A stretch of DNA of 27,160 bases from contig CAJVPP010000717.1 of the NCBI GenBank assembly GCA_910592005.1, positions 1 through 27,160 of the forward strand. The letters run 5' to 3'. Below the pieces are notes generated by a model, which had not been told where the DNA came from, made no database searches, and saw nothing but the letters and a program-made list of their open reading frames with translations. This document shows positions 1-9,943 of this stretch, in pieces. Every line of letters starts with the position of its first letter. The stretch's first letter is position 1. The position numbers and the translations under genes are program-made. The stretch comes from Funneliformis mosseae (lineage: Eukaryota; Glomeromycota; Glomeromycetes; Glomerales; Glomeraceae).

Positions 1-69
1 AGCATCTGTGGTTGATGAGTTATAGCCGTTCAAAGGTGACCAATCACACTTGCGTTTCTTTTGGTAGCC
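1..69 (-). CDS. Possible exon of an unidentified gene cut by the window edge
   Basis: Read on the minus strand, bases 69 to 1 are open for 23 codons to the window edge and encode a basic stretch with KKRKCDW followed by a Ser/Thr-rich part. The reading begins just after a possible acceptor (ATACAG at about 71-76), and the stretch is clearly richer in G+C than the 3 kb that follow. One plus-strand frame is also open here, so strand is not certain. No family is recognised. Confidence 0.25.
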
Positions 70-2043
70 ACTGTATATTGTAAATTAATTTACATATCAA
101 TTTTTTAAAAATGTTCAAATGCAGTAATATAATGCAGTAATATGTAATTTAAGAATTCGCAATATGAATTAGTATTTTTTTTTTATTATCATGCTTTCTG
201 ACTTCAACTAAATTTTTAGTATTACATGAATTTTTACAAATAGTAAAATATATTGCATGTTATGCATTTGCAAAAAAAGCATGTATAGCTTGTGTGATAT
301 TTGTTCATTTTATATGGATTCAAGTTTGTGAGAAATTAAATAATAATAAATATATACCTAAAGAATAATAACTGAAGATACTTAAAATAAAAATATTAAT
401 ATTGCTTATTATTGAAAAAATTTTTGGACTTAATAGTTTTCAAGAAGGATAAATGAAAGTAATTATTATATATTTGAGTAGTAAGGATACATTTTATCTA
501 TAAAAACTGGTAGGGAAAAACCTTATACTACATAATATTAGCCATTTATTTTAAAGGTTTAACCATTATATTTAGTTTACTAAATACTTATAGACGATCA
601 AAAGGTTAGAATTTAATAAATAATATTATTTTTTATTTATTAATATTAATATATTTATAATTCTTTTTTTTTTAATTTAGTAAGAACTCATAAAATGGGT
701 ATTTTATGTGTTACTTTATATACTAATTTAGTATAAGAAGCATACATTCAAAAAAAAATTTTTAAAGAAATAGCATGTGAACTGATAAAGATGTTATTTG
801 TTACATCCAAAAAACTAATATCTAATGAAGGATTTTGCAAGTTTATTACATAATTTTATGAATAAAAAAAAGTTTAATTTGTAATTGATAAAGTACATTG
901 TATTATAGCATATCAGAATTTTAGGTAATTTTAATAAAAATTAGTATAAAAAAATAATTAATTATACAATTATTAAATTATATTATATTATTTTATATAA
1001 TAGGAAAGCTTGAAAACAACTTAGAATGTTGAAACAGTGTTAGAAATCAGCTCTAATTATGTTACTTATAGTAATATATATATAATTAGAAGTAAATAAA
1101 AGTTATACAAATTTAACTATTAAAAAAAAAATTTTGCATTGATTCATAGTTTTATAAATCATCGATCAAAAATAATTTTAATAATAAAGAGTAAAAAAAG
1201 TCTAGAATTAATATATTACTAATATTATAGCTATTATAAATACTAATTTACTTTAAGAATATTATCATATATTGCATAACATATTTTAATTGTAAATATT
1301 TATATAATAAGTTACAGGAAATCTTAATGGATATTTTAATAGATTACTTTTATAGCAATTTACATAATAGTGAAAGAGAAATAGTAATGAATAATTAAAA
1401 ATCTAATTCTGTATAAATAATGGTTATAATATCTACTTTCAGAATGAGATTCAATTCAAATAATATACATATAATAATTCATGTAAAAGCACCAATAAGT
1501 ATGAGTATGTATGCTATTTTAGTTTATTTTTTATTTATTTTATATTTGAAAATATTATTATATTTTTGTAGCTAATCTTATTCAGAAAGCAAGACGTGCA
1601 GAATGTAATAGAAATTTTGCAACACATTATATTTTTTTGTAAAAAAGACATTTGTATAAATTATTTTATAGTAGCAAAGTATTAAGAAATATTAATAATA
1701 AATTACATTTTATAAATGTGATTTTTATTAATTATAAAATATTGATTTAAATTTTTTTATATTGTATTTATTATTACAAGTATTGAAAAATAAAAACTAA
1801 TTAATAAACTTAATCATATTGCTAAAAAAATTTTTGAAGTCTTACATTATTACAATTTATAATATAAATGCTGTCAATAGCTAATTTGGTAATATTAAGT
1901 ATGATCAAATGAAATAAAGCTACCTGTATATAAAATATGTGATAATTGTATTAATTAAATTGCTAATAAATTAAAACTACTTAATGGTAAAGAAGAAATT
2001 AAAAAATTATTAGAAGTAATAGAATATCTTATATAGGAGACAG
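70..2043. other. AT-rich gene-free stretch
   Basis: I see no convincing gene here. Stops are dense in all frames and composition is about 85% A+T with many A/T homopolymers. One short plus-strand piece at about 1570-1642 reads LIQKARRAECN-like text after a TTTTTGTAG acceptor-like site and then stops; it could be a decayed exon but is too short to call. Confidence 0.5.
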
Positions 2044-2301
2044 ATGAGTCTAAATAATGTAATAAATGTATTTAGAGGAGGAAAAACTGCAAAAATTAAA
2101 CAAAAAAAATGGAATACTTTATCAGTATATCCAACTGAAAAAAGAAAAATATTAAAAATAAAGGAATTAATTTACTTTACTTTGATTGACTTAGTTATTC
2201 ATGGTCTAGTTCAAAAAGATACTATATTACAAAAATCATTTGAAGATAGTATTTATTTGTCTAGTAGTATTATTATAGCTGGTGTAGTACCTGATGCATA
2301 A
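2044..2301 (+). CDS. Unrecognised 85-residue ORF, doubtful
   Basis: The ORF has an ATG start and a TAA stop. It is rich in Lys, Ile and Leu, as expected from AT-rich DNA, with a more protein-like second half (about residues 40-85) that is moderately hydrophobic and ends in GVVPDA. I recognise no domain, and the lysine-rich start could be chance. It could be the last exon of a gene whose earlier exons have decayed, or simply a random ORF. No partner gene lies nearby. Confidence 0.18.
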   Translation: MSLNNVINVFRGGKTAKIKQKKWNTLSVYPTEKRKILKIKELIYFTLIDLVIHGLVQKDTILQKSFEDSIYLSSSIIIAGVVPDA

Positions 2302-2390
2302 GAAAATGCTAATATGTAAACATGGTATTATTTTATCAAATAAAATGTTATAACATGATTATAATTTTAGCAGAAATTACAGTAATTTTA

Positions 2391-2412
2391 ATTATTATTA
2401 TTATTATTATTA
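2391..2412. repeat. (ATT)n microsatellite
   Basis: About seven ATT units in a row in otherwise non-coding AT-rich DNA. Confidence 0.8.
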
Positions 2413-2536
2413 CACAAAAAAAAAATTTTTCATATATGTAATATCAAAAATAATCAGTATACACTCTACTCTTAAAGCTTAATTTATTAATTTTATTAAA
2501 ATTTTAATATAATTATAAGAATAGTAATAGTTAGTT

Positions 2537-2965
2537 ATGATCAGCCAATAGTCAACCAATAATAAGTCAAAATCCTTTAATTGATCTAATTTTAACTGAT
2601 TAATTAACTGATCAGTTGATAATAATATAATTAAATAGTTTTAATTTAATAAAAAATTTTAATTTAATTAAATATTATAATTTTAATTCTTATTTTAACA
2701 AATATTTTTAAACTATTTTATCATTTTTATTTAGTAATGTAACACTATTGTAAACTTTAATTTTTTAAAATTTCAAAATTTTAATTTAATAATAAAATAT
2801 TGATTTTATTAATTTAATACAAAGTGTTTTTTATTAATTAAAATATGGTTATTATTTTCAAATTAATCAGTCAACTAGTCAAAATCAGTTAAAATTAATC
2901 AGAATCAATTAGTTAACAAGTTAAATAAAAATCTTTAATTAATCAATATTGATTATATGATCGAC
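2537..2965. repeat. Candidate fold-back (inverted-repeat) element
   Basis: TAATTTTAACTGATT at 2587-2601 recurs exactly as its reverse complement at 2883-2897. Flanking sequence also pairs imperfectly: AATTGAT lies just outside both arms, and GATCA-type words lie near both outer ends. About 280 bases of very AT-rich sequence lie between the arms. This is compatible with a small non-autonomous element of MITE type. In DNA this AT-rich a long chance match is possible, no target-site duplication was found, and the boundaries are guesses. Confidence 0.3.
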
Positions 2966-3480
2966 TATAATCATAATCATTAATATTCCTAATATAAATG
3001 CTATTATTTTATATTTGTTTGCTATTATTTTTTAGAAAAAAATTTCAACAGCTTTAAAAATAATTTAAAAGTTTACTCATTTTTTTTATTCTTTCATTTA
3101 AATTTATTATTAAAATTAATAATAAAGTTTACTTATCATAGTTTTTAGGATTTTTATTTATATCTAAATATAAATAAATTATGTATTGATTATATTTTAT
3201 ACAAATTTATGATAAGCAATAGATACATTTTTAAAATAGATATTGCAACTATACTATTTTTTAAAGTTATATATACATAATTAATAAAATTAAAAGAAAT
3301 TTAAATTGCATATAATTTATATAATTTGTAATTGTTAATGAAAATCTTGTTACTTTTAATGCCGTAATGCCGGCCGAGTGAAAATTTTAAAAAAGGGTCC
3401 AATTGTTACGTGATACGATCAACAACAATATAAAGGATTCATTATTGTTTAAATTTTTCTTTTTTAAAAGAATTACTAAA

Positions 3481-5396
3481 ATGACATCATCAAAGGAATG
3501 GATTGAAAAAAAGATAAATGAAAACGACATTACTAGTTTTGAATATAGTAGCCTTAGTAATTTTATTGAAATTGGTAAAGGAGGATTCGGCATTGTGCGT
3601 AGAGCGGATATTACCAGCAGAGGAATTCGAGTCGCATTGAAATGTCTCTTGACGATTAAAAAAAATGAAATAGTTGACCTTGTCAATGAAGTATGAAGGC
3701 CTTTTATTTTAATTTTTCATAAATATTTTTCGTAATTGTTTTAAACTGAGAATAATTTGTTTTAGTTGAAAATACTTCGTCAGTTTCATTATCATCCTAA
3801 TATCAATAAATTCCTTGGAATAACAAAAGGTTATGTATTGAGAATCTCATGATTCATTTAATAGTTTACCTTAAATTCAACATAACTTCTTATATAAAAT
3901 TAATAGATTCTGTTGGAACTTATATTATGGTATTGGAATATGCAAATGGAGGAAGCTTGAGAGATTATTTAGGAAATGAAGAAATATTTAAATCATTAAA
4001 ATGGAAAGATAAGATTCGAATGTCATTGGATATTACTTGCGGATTGATGTGTTTACATAAAGAAAACATTGTTCATAGAGACTTGGTAATTGATTGATTT
4101 ATTGTCATAATCTTTTATTCTAATGTTTGGTATTAAATTAATAATTATTTTAATTATATTATAGCACTCGAAGAATATACTTGTAAATGATGGTAGATTA
4201 TTAATTGCAGACTTTGGAATATCTAGGCATTTAGAACAAATTACATCAAATTCAACTGCCTCTGGGTGTGGAATGATCGAATATATTGATCCACAATTTT
4301 ACAAGGATTCCAATTTCAAAAGAGGTAAAAAGTCGGATATATATAGTTTAGGTGTTTTATCATGGGAAATTACAAGTGGACGTCCCCCGTTTCCGGACTT
4401 TGGAAATAGATACGCATTGATATATCATCTTATTTCGAAAAATAGAGAAAACCCAATAGAAAATACACCTCCAGAGTATCAAAAACTATATCAAGATTGC
4501 TGGGATGATAATCCTAATAAAAGGCCGGATATTGAAGAAGTTTATGGAAGTTTAAAGCAATTGGAATTAGAATTCAATACAAAAGTTAACTGGATGACGC
4601 AAATCTCGAATTCATCAACGGCTACTAACGCTGATAGTTTGGATTTGTTTAACATCGAATATCAAAATGGTGAATTTAGTTTTTAAATTTATTTGTTTGA
4701 TAATTGTATTATGGTAAATTTTCATTTTCCTAACTAATGTTAAATTAATTAGATAATTCAAAATCTAAAAATAATATACAAGTAATTGTTCAAAGTTACT
4801 TAAAATATAATAATACCGGATGGACCAAAAATTATAATTTTATAAATGTTTTAAAAGAATATGAATCAGAATCGAAAGAACTGTTTAACTATTTAATTGA
4901 TAATCCAAAAATACCGCATTATGAGGTATTGATTGGTAAATTTTATCAGGAAGGATTTGGAATTGATAAAAATCAACAGAAATGGTTTAAATGGTTTCTA
5001 AAAGCATGCGAAAGAGATGATGAACACGGTAAATACGAAGTAGGTTCATGTTATTATCATAGTCGTGGAATTGAAAAAAGCATTTTAAAAGCTGAACAGT
5101 ATTTTAAAGGTATCGTTGATTGTGGACCAAATATAGCTTTATATAAACTCGCAAATTGTTATGAATTTACTATAAGTCAAGTAAAGGAAGCATTAATTAA
5201 CAAGGCATTTCAACTTTACAAAACTTCAGCAGAAAAAGGATTTATACCATCTCAATTTAAGGTTGCATATCATTATAGTCATGGCTTTTATACTCAAATT
5301 AACGAAGTAGAGGCTTTAAAATGGTATAAATCATTTCATAAGGATGGAGGATATCCTGATGTGTCTGATAAAATTAAAAAATTAGAAAATTTATGA
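3481..5396 (+). CDS. Protein kinase domain fused to Sel1-like repeats (5 exons, 533 aa)
   Basis: Exons 3481-3690, 3766-3829, 3907-4085, 4165-4669 and 4753-5396 join in frame to 533 residues. The kinase domain (about 28-300) has the glycine loop GKGGFG (32-37), VALK lysine K54, likely helix-C E70, HRDL (148-151), N155, and DFG (167-169), so it should be active. It is close to the TKL/tyrosine-kinase-like group expanded in Rhizophagus, where the expected reaction is Ser/Thr (possibly Tyr) phosphorylation. Residues about 374-530 hold roughly four Sel1-like helical repeats (YQEGFGI, YYHSRGI, YHYSHGF signatures), a protein-interaction scaffold. No signal peptide or membrane segment is seen, so it is probably cytosolic. 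The ATG at 3481 is preferred to an upstream non-ATG extension because the homologous gene at 12093 starts equivalently. Splice sites are my reconstruction; intron 4 is supported by a TAACTAAT branch-like site and by an in-frame Sel1 continuation. If intron 4 is retained, the protein ends at 4686 as a kinase only. Confidence 0.85.
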
Positions 5397-5746
5397 CAAA
5401 TAGATACATGATTTTTATTTTCAAGCTAAATTTATGATGAAAAAATTTAAAACAAAACTGTGTAATTTATTGATTTTTATTTCCAGATAAGACTTTTATA
5501 TATAATGTAGAAATATTTGATAGTATTTGTTTAGAATGTTATTATCTAATAAAGATTATTGAAAATCTACTTAGTCATCATTGTCTCTAAATTTTTAACA
5601 ATCAATTATCTATCTGTTCTGTATAGGTAATCATCGTGTTATCATTTTTATGACCCTCAATTCTTTTCTTACAATATTTTATTAATCTTGTATAATAATC
5701 TGGTTTCTGCTCTATCTTTAAGTCTTCTATTAAAAAATTCATTAAA
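5397..5746. other. Intergenic region between convergent kinase loci
   Basis: The 3' ends of the plus-strand kinase-Sel1 gene and the minus-strand kinase relic face each other here. I see no gene. The sequence is AT-rich with AATAAA-like words that could serve as polyadenylation signals, as is usual between convergent genes. Confidence 0.5.
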
Positions 5747-7229
5747 TCAACCCGAATTTTCTTTCGTCAAAGCCTCTGTAGAATTATTAATTATTTTAGA
5801 TGACGAATTTTCCATTGATTCTACTGAGTTACTTTTGGTCAAGATTTCCTCGTTACATTCTACACTTATATAACTTGATGAATGATCTTCAATTATTAGT
5901 TCATTTTCTAATTTATCTGGTACCGCCGTAATTCTATTAAAATAATTAAATGGATGGTTTCTTCTCCATTCATCAAAAATGTTCTCTAATATATCAGCAG
6001 TTGGCCTTTGACTAGGATCAGGATCCCAACATTTTTTCATTAATTCTGCATATTCAGGTAACGTTCCTTCAACAGTTATCGGTCTTAATCCTCGACGTAT
6101 GCTTGAAGAAAGTTGGATATTATGGGCGATATTATTAAATGCAGGAATACCAGACGTCATTTCCCACATAATTATTCCAAATTAATAAATATCTGCAGCT
6201 TTAGTATACAATTTTCTACTCAAAATTTCTGGCGCAACATAAGGAAGTACTCCATAAATTTCATCAGATTGCTTATTTACAGGTCGGCATAATCCAAGAT
6301 CACTTATAAGAACAAGTTCTGAATCATGTAAAAGCAAGTTACCGCCATGAAGATCTCCATGAATTAAATCACATTTATGCAATGCCGAAAGCGCTTTTGC
6401 GATAGTATACAAATTATGAAATTTATCATTTGGATTATATTTCTTGATTGCTAAATTTGACCCTAAATTTCCACATTTTACTTCTTGCATAATGATTATA
6501 TAATTCAAAGTTTCGGGGTCTTGAGTTATTCCATATAATTCTAGAAAGATGGAATAATTATTCTTCATAATATATGAAAATTTCAAATATTTTTCCACTA
6601 TAATTAAGTTTTCAATATTAATTAGCCATTAGTATATGGCATATAAAAATTATCGTTATAATAAAAACCTCATTTAAGAATTCATCGTCAATATTTTGGG
6701 AATCAGTCAAATATTTTAATACTACGTAAAATCCTATTTTTTCATTTTCATTAAGAGGTGATAAAATACATTCTTTTTTTACCTTTGTATCAATTTCATT
6801 TTCAATTTCATTAAATGATCCCTTAATAATACTTTTTCTTGCATTTGTATAATCATCTCCATTAAGTTCATTATTATTTCTATGCCACTCTTTATTAAAT
6901 ATTTTATCATTACACCGTTTTTTAATTGGACCATCTAACCAAATAGCCTTATAAATCGTATTGAATCCACCTTGAGTTAAATATTGTATATTTCTTAACC
7001 GATTATATGGTATCCATTCTAAAATTTCTTGAAAATTTCTGGCTTTTAATTGAGCTTCCTTAATAAATTTATCTATATGCTTATTTCTACCAGTCCATCT
7101 ACTGAAGTTTTGTTCAAATTGTTTAGAATTGCAAATCTGACAATAATCCCAAAAAGTATTTGCATGATTGCAATCAGAACATAAACCATAATATTCGTTG
7201 AGTATATCTTGTCTATATTCACACATCAT
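5747..7229 (-). pseudogene. Tandem kinase relic, module 2: frameshifted and stop-interrupted kinase
   Basis: It continues in frame from module 1. It opens with a zinc-ribbon-like pair of CxxC motifs (CSDC and CQIC, nine residues apart), then the block WIPYNRLRNIQYL, glycine loop QGGFN and VVLK. The first exon part ends at 6669, followed by an intron at 6668-6598. The next exon starts at 6597 with TGG (the family has WKY here), but an A run at 6594-6590 is one base short, so the correct frame is shifted at once. The catalytic loop HGDLHGGN and SDLG are intact, so chemistry residues survive. At 6184-6182 a TAA replaces the Ser of the conserved ADIYS motif; the frame then continues through MWEMTSG, the CWDPDPSQRPTA motif and a Ser/Glu/Asn-rich tail to TGA at 5747-5749. 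Compared with intact relatives it needs at least two repairs, so I call it a pseudogene. Truncated products or readthrough cannot be excluded. Confidence 0.75.
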
Positions 7230-8444
7230 AAAAGTGTTAAATGGTTCTTGTTCTAAAATTTCATCCGCTTTCTGAAATTCTAAAAAATCATTTATTAATT
7301 TTTCATCTATATAATTATATGTTTCATATCCATCAATACTTTGATACCAATTTCCAATAATATTTTTAATTTCTGATGCAGTTGGCCTTTTAATGGATCC
7401 ATATCCCAACATTTTTCCATTAAATATATATAACATTTGGGAACATTTTCAATAATTTTAGGACGTTTACTTTACAAATATCTAAATTAAGTCGAAAATC
7501 ATGAGCTTCATTATTAAATGGAGTAACTCCTGATATTAATTCCCACATAATCATAGAAAAACTATATATATCACTAGCTAAAGTATAAGGTTGACCCCTT
7601 GATACTTCAGGGGCTACAAATGGTAGAACACCATAAATCTCATTTTTTTTAGAAATTTTATAATAATCTACAGGTTTACACAATCCCGAATTACTGATAG
7701 AGAAAGTATTATTTGCATTCATTAAAATATTATCGTGATGAAAATTACAATGAATAAAATTTTGCTGATGTATTACATCAAGTCCGCTAATAATACTATG
7801 CAATTTAAATAATTTATTTATCCATTTATCTTTAACAATAATTGATAAATTTTTTTGTAAGTTACTTTTCTCTGCAAAATCCATAACTGCTACGTAATCT
7901 AAAGTATTTGGATTTTGGGAAAATCCATGTAATCGGATGAAATGATCATTTGATAAATTATAACATTTATAATGAAATTTCCACTATAAATTATCAAAAG
8001 TTAGTAAAACAAATTATAATAAATTAAGGAAAGAATGCATTGATATCATACTTCATTCATAAATTCTTCATTTAGATTTGATGATAAAAAACTTTTAAGA
8101 ACTACTTCAAAATTATTTTTTCTAAGCCATGTTCTTTTATCATAAGACCAATTTATGATAAATCCATCCAACCAAGTGGCTTTGTATATCAGATTAAATC
8201 CTCCTTTGTCCAAATATTCAACGTTTTTAAATTTGCCATAAGGAATCCATTCTAATACTTGCTTACTATTCTGAGCATTTAGTTGAACTTCTTGAAGAAA
8301 TTTGTCAATAAACTTATTTTTACTAGTCCAATTGGAAAAGTTTCGTTGAAAATATTTAACATTACATTCTTTACACCATTTGTCATCTAAATAAGAATTG
8401 AATTCAGAACTTTCGGAATTAAGTTCATTAGTATCTGACTCCAT
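7230..8444 (-). pseudogene. Tandem kinase relic, module 1: pseudokinase with two frameshifts
   Basis: Exon 1 (8444-8052, 131 codons) has one CxxC (WCKEC), the family block LEWIPYGKFKNVEYL, a degenerate glycine loop (KGGFN) and VVLK. The intron 8051-7984 has a perfect TACTAAC branch site. Exon 2 starts at 7983 in frame and carries the C-lobe. The catalytic loop reads IHCNFHHDN where the family has HCD or HGD, and the metal-binding motif reads NSG instead of D(F/L)G, so both essential aspartates are asparagine. Near 7470 one base is missing (frame moves after DICK), and near 7388 one A is missing from an A run (frame moves at DPLK/RPTAS); conserved residues continue across both in the shifted frames. 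The text then runs without a stop into module 2. The deletions sit at or next to homopolymers, so assembly error is possible for each, but the paired D-to-N changes argue for real loss of kinase function. Confidence 0.75.
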
Positions 8445-8968
8445 ATTATTGCTTATTTAAAATACGAAATTAATATTAAAATCTATGTGAAAGAATGTTT
8501 TTTAAATAGTAATTTTTATAAAAAAAATTTCCGAAATAAGTTTTAAATTAAATGTAGTGCAATATTACACAAACTAGTGACCGCAGTTTCAGTTGCAAAA
8601 CGATCTTAATCCAGATTGGCGAGATTGCGCAGCAAATTAATTAATTTAAGTTTGTTATGTATGGTGAGTCTCACATTGCGCCGATTTTTTGTTTTAAAAA
8701 AAAAGTTAAAATTGACGATCATTCACTGCGTTAATTTGTTTATTAACTCGGATACTTTTGACAATGTTTTTGAACGTATTATTAAGTTCTAAAATGCTTC
8801 AATTTGATTAGTATCTATTATACTACTAATAAAATATGCTTTGAATTTGTGAAATATAAATTCAAATGCAAAAAGTATTAAATTATAAATCTTTTATAAG
8901 ATCTAAAGCAATTAAAAGAATATTATTTTATAAGTATACTAAATTATGAAGAATTATTCTAATGGTAT
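8445..8968. other. Intergenic region upstream of the tandem kinase relic
   Basis: It should contain the former promoter of the minus-strand kinase relic. A patch of higher G+C at about 8575-8700 includes a good donor-like site (ATG|GTGAGTC near 8661) and short open stretches on the plus strand. This could be a 5' exon of the small coding-like piece at 9046-9208, but I cannot connect them with confidence. Confidence 0.35.
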
Positions 8969-9045
8969 ATGGCGAATCAAATAAAAATAATTTGTTTTAC
9001 TTCATACAATGTGTTCATGTTAAAATTTATAATAATTAATTTTTC

Positions 9046-9208
9046 GGGAGAAACTAGTTTCGCTCAGGATGATCTACAAGGTGCTTCCAAATTGAAGATT
9101 CCGAAAGTTCACTGGGCAAAAAGTTTCGGATTTGAGAAAGTCGGTTTTCGCCCGAAATACTATATTGCTAATGGACTTGTTTATTTAGTAACTGCACCAA
9201 CCAATTAA
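9046..9208 (+). CDS. Coding-like terminal exon, possibly C-terminus of a GNAT acetyltransferase
   Basis: An open frame running from 8969 to a TAA at 9206-9208 becomes clearly protein-like from about 9046: G+C rises and the text is balanced, ending with FGFEKVGFRPKYY and LVYLVTAPTN. The FGFExVGxRxxYY pattern resembles the last strand-loop of GNAT N-acetyltransferases, a family resemblance recalled rather than searched. The upstream 25 residues (8969-9045) are AT-rich and probably intronic. No complete acetyl-CoA binding motif is present in the window, so this is either the last exon of a gene whose earlier exons I cannot find or a relic. Confidence 0.35.
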
Positions 9209-9795
9209 ACGGTGAAAATTATGCTCACAAACTGGAACTATCGATAGACGATATTGTACTTATATCACATGCTAAATTAGGCAATTTTTAGAAATATTTT
9301 CATTTTATTAAAAAAAAAAAATTTTATTATGACGTTTAAAGAGATGAACACCCCCATAAATAAGAATTCCTTGTTACCCACATATGAATTCTTGCATATT
9401 TTCGTTATACTACGTCAGATTTCAGTATAGAACGAAAATATGGGGCCTTTGCAATAGAAAGAATAGAAAGGGAGAACTTCCGGGAAAATCAATTTTACTT
9501 TTACAGTTTATGACGCATTAACTCATTTTTTATTTTTCCAGTCGTTTCCCACTGTTCTATTGGCAAAGGTCTCAATTGATCAACTTAAATATTTTTCGTA
9601 TTATTTATATGTGATGATACACAAGAAAAATTCGTACAAAATTGTAATGTTAGGAAAATCATTTTGTTTATTGAAGAGAAAAATATAAATTTATTATTTT
9701 GTGAACAAAATGAACAAATAATAAAACAAATGAAGAAATATATGTACACAAGAAAACCAAAAAGGATTGCAACCAAATAATAATATCATCTCGAA
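9209..9795. other. Intergenic region with no supported gene
   Basis: A minus-strand ORF of 63 codons (9585-9776) is hydrophobic and Phe/Ile/Cys-rich, the look of AT-rich noise, and I do not accept it. A patch with more G+C at 9340-9470 has no long open frame. The 3' end of the second kinase-Sel1 gene faces this region. Confidence 0.45.
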
Positions 9796-9876
9796 TTACG
9801 GGTACCAATCTTTATACCAAGATAGATTAAAATAGCTAGAACTTTTATAGATATAAGATCCATCATCTTGTTTCTC
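9796..9876 (-). CDS. Possible extra terminal exon of the second kinase-Sel1 gene
   Basis: After an acceptor-like ATAG at 9880-9877 the minus strand is open for 26 codons (EKQDDGSYIYKSS..., ending WYKDWYP) to TAA at 9798-9796. Phase matches a donor ATG|GTAAGA at 9953/9952, giving a 76-base intron. Without splicing, translation stops nine bases after that donor. The plus-strand paralog lacks an equivalent. Transcript data are needed to choose. Confidence 0.4.
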   Translation of the reverse strand, partial: EKQDDGSYIYKSSSYFNLSWYKDWYP

Positions 9877-9943
9877 CTATTCGATTAAAAACAAAAATAT
9901 TAGTGATTGTTCATGATAAATCAAATAATCCGGAAATTATCTT

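Larger units (their letters stand above)
2302..3480. other. AT-rich intergenic region 5' of the first kinase gene
   Basis: No gene is supported. It contains the microsatellite and the candidate fold-back element listed separately. The last 120 bases before the kinase start are the likely promoter/5' leader. The short higher-GC run GCCGTAATGCCGGCCGAG at about 3361-3378 stands out from the surroundings, but I cannot assign it a role. Confidence 0.5.

Noticed and set aside
3387..3686. 99-codon minus-strand ORF opposite the first kinase exon
   Set aside because: Antisense of the glycine-loop exon; hydrophobic text is a by-product of the AT-rich kinase codons.
7380..7480. Frameshifts explained as an unannotated short intron
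   Set aside because: Conserved kinase residues continue through the interval in shifted frames with no sequence to spare, so single-base deletions fit better than splicing.
7680..7760. D-to-N changes as a sign of RIP-type mutation
   Set aside because: Only two relevant G-to-A-type changes were noted and no wider C-to-T bias was assessed; the evidence is too thin.
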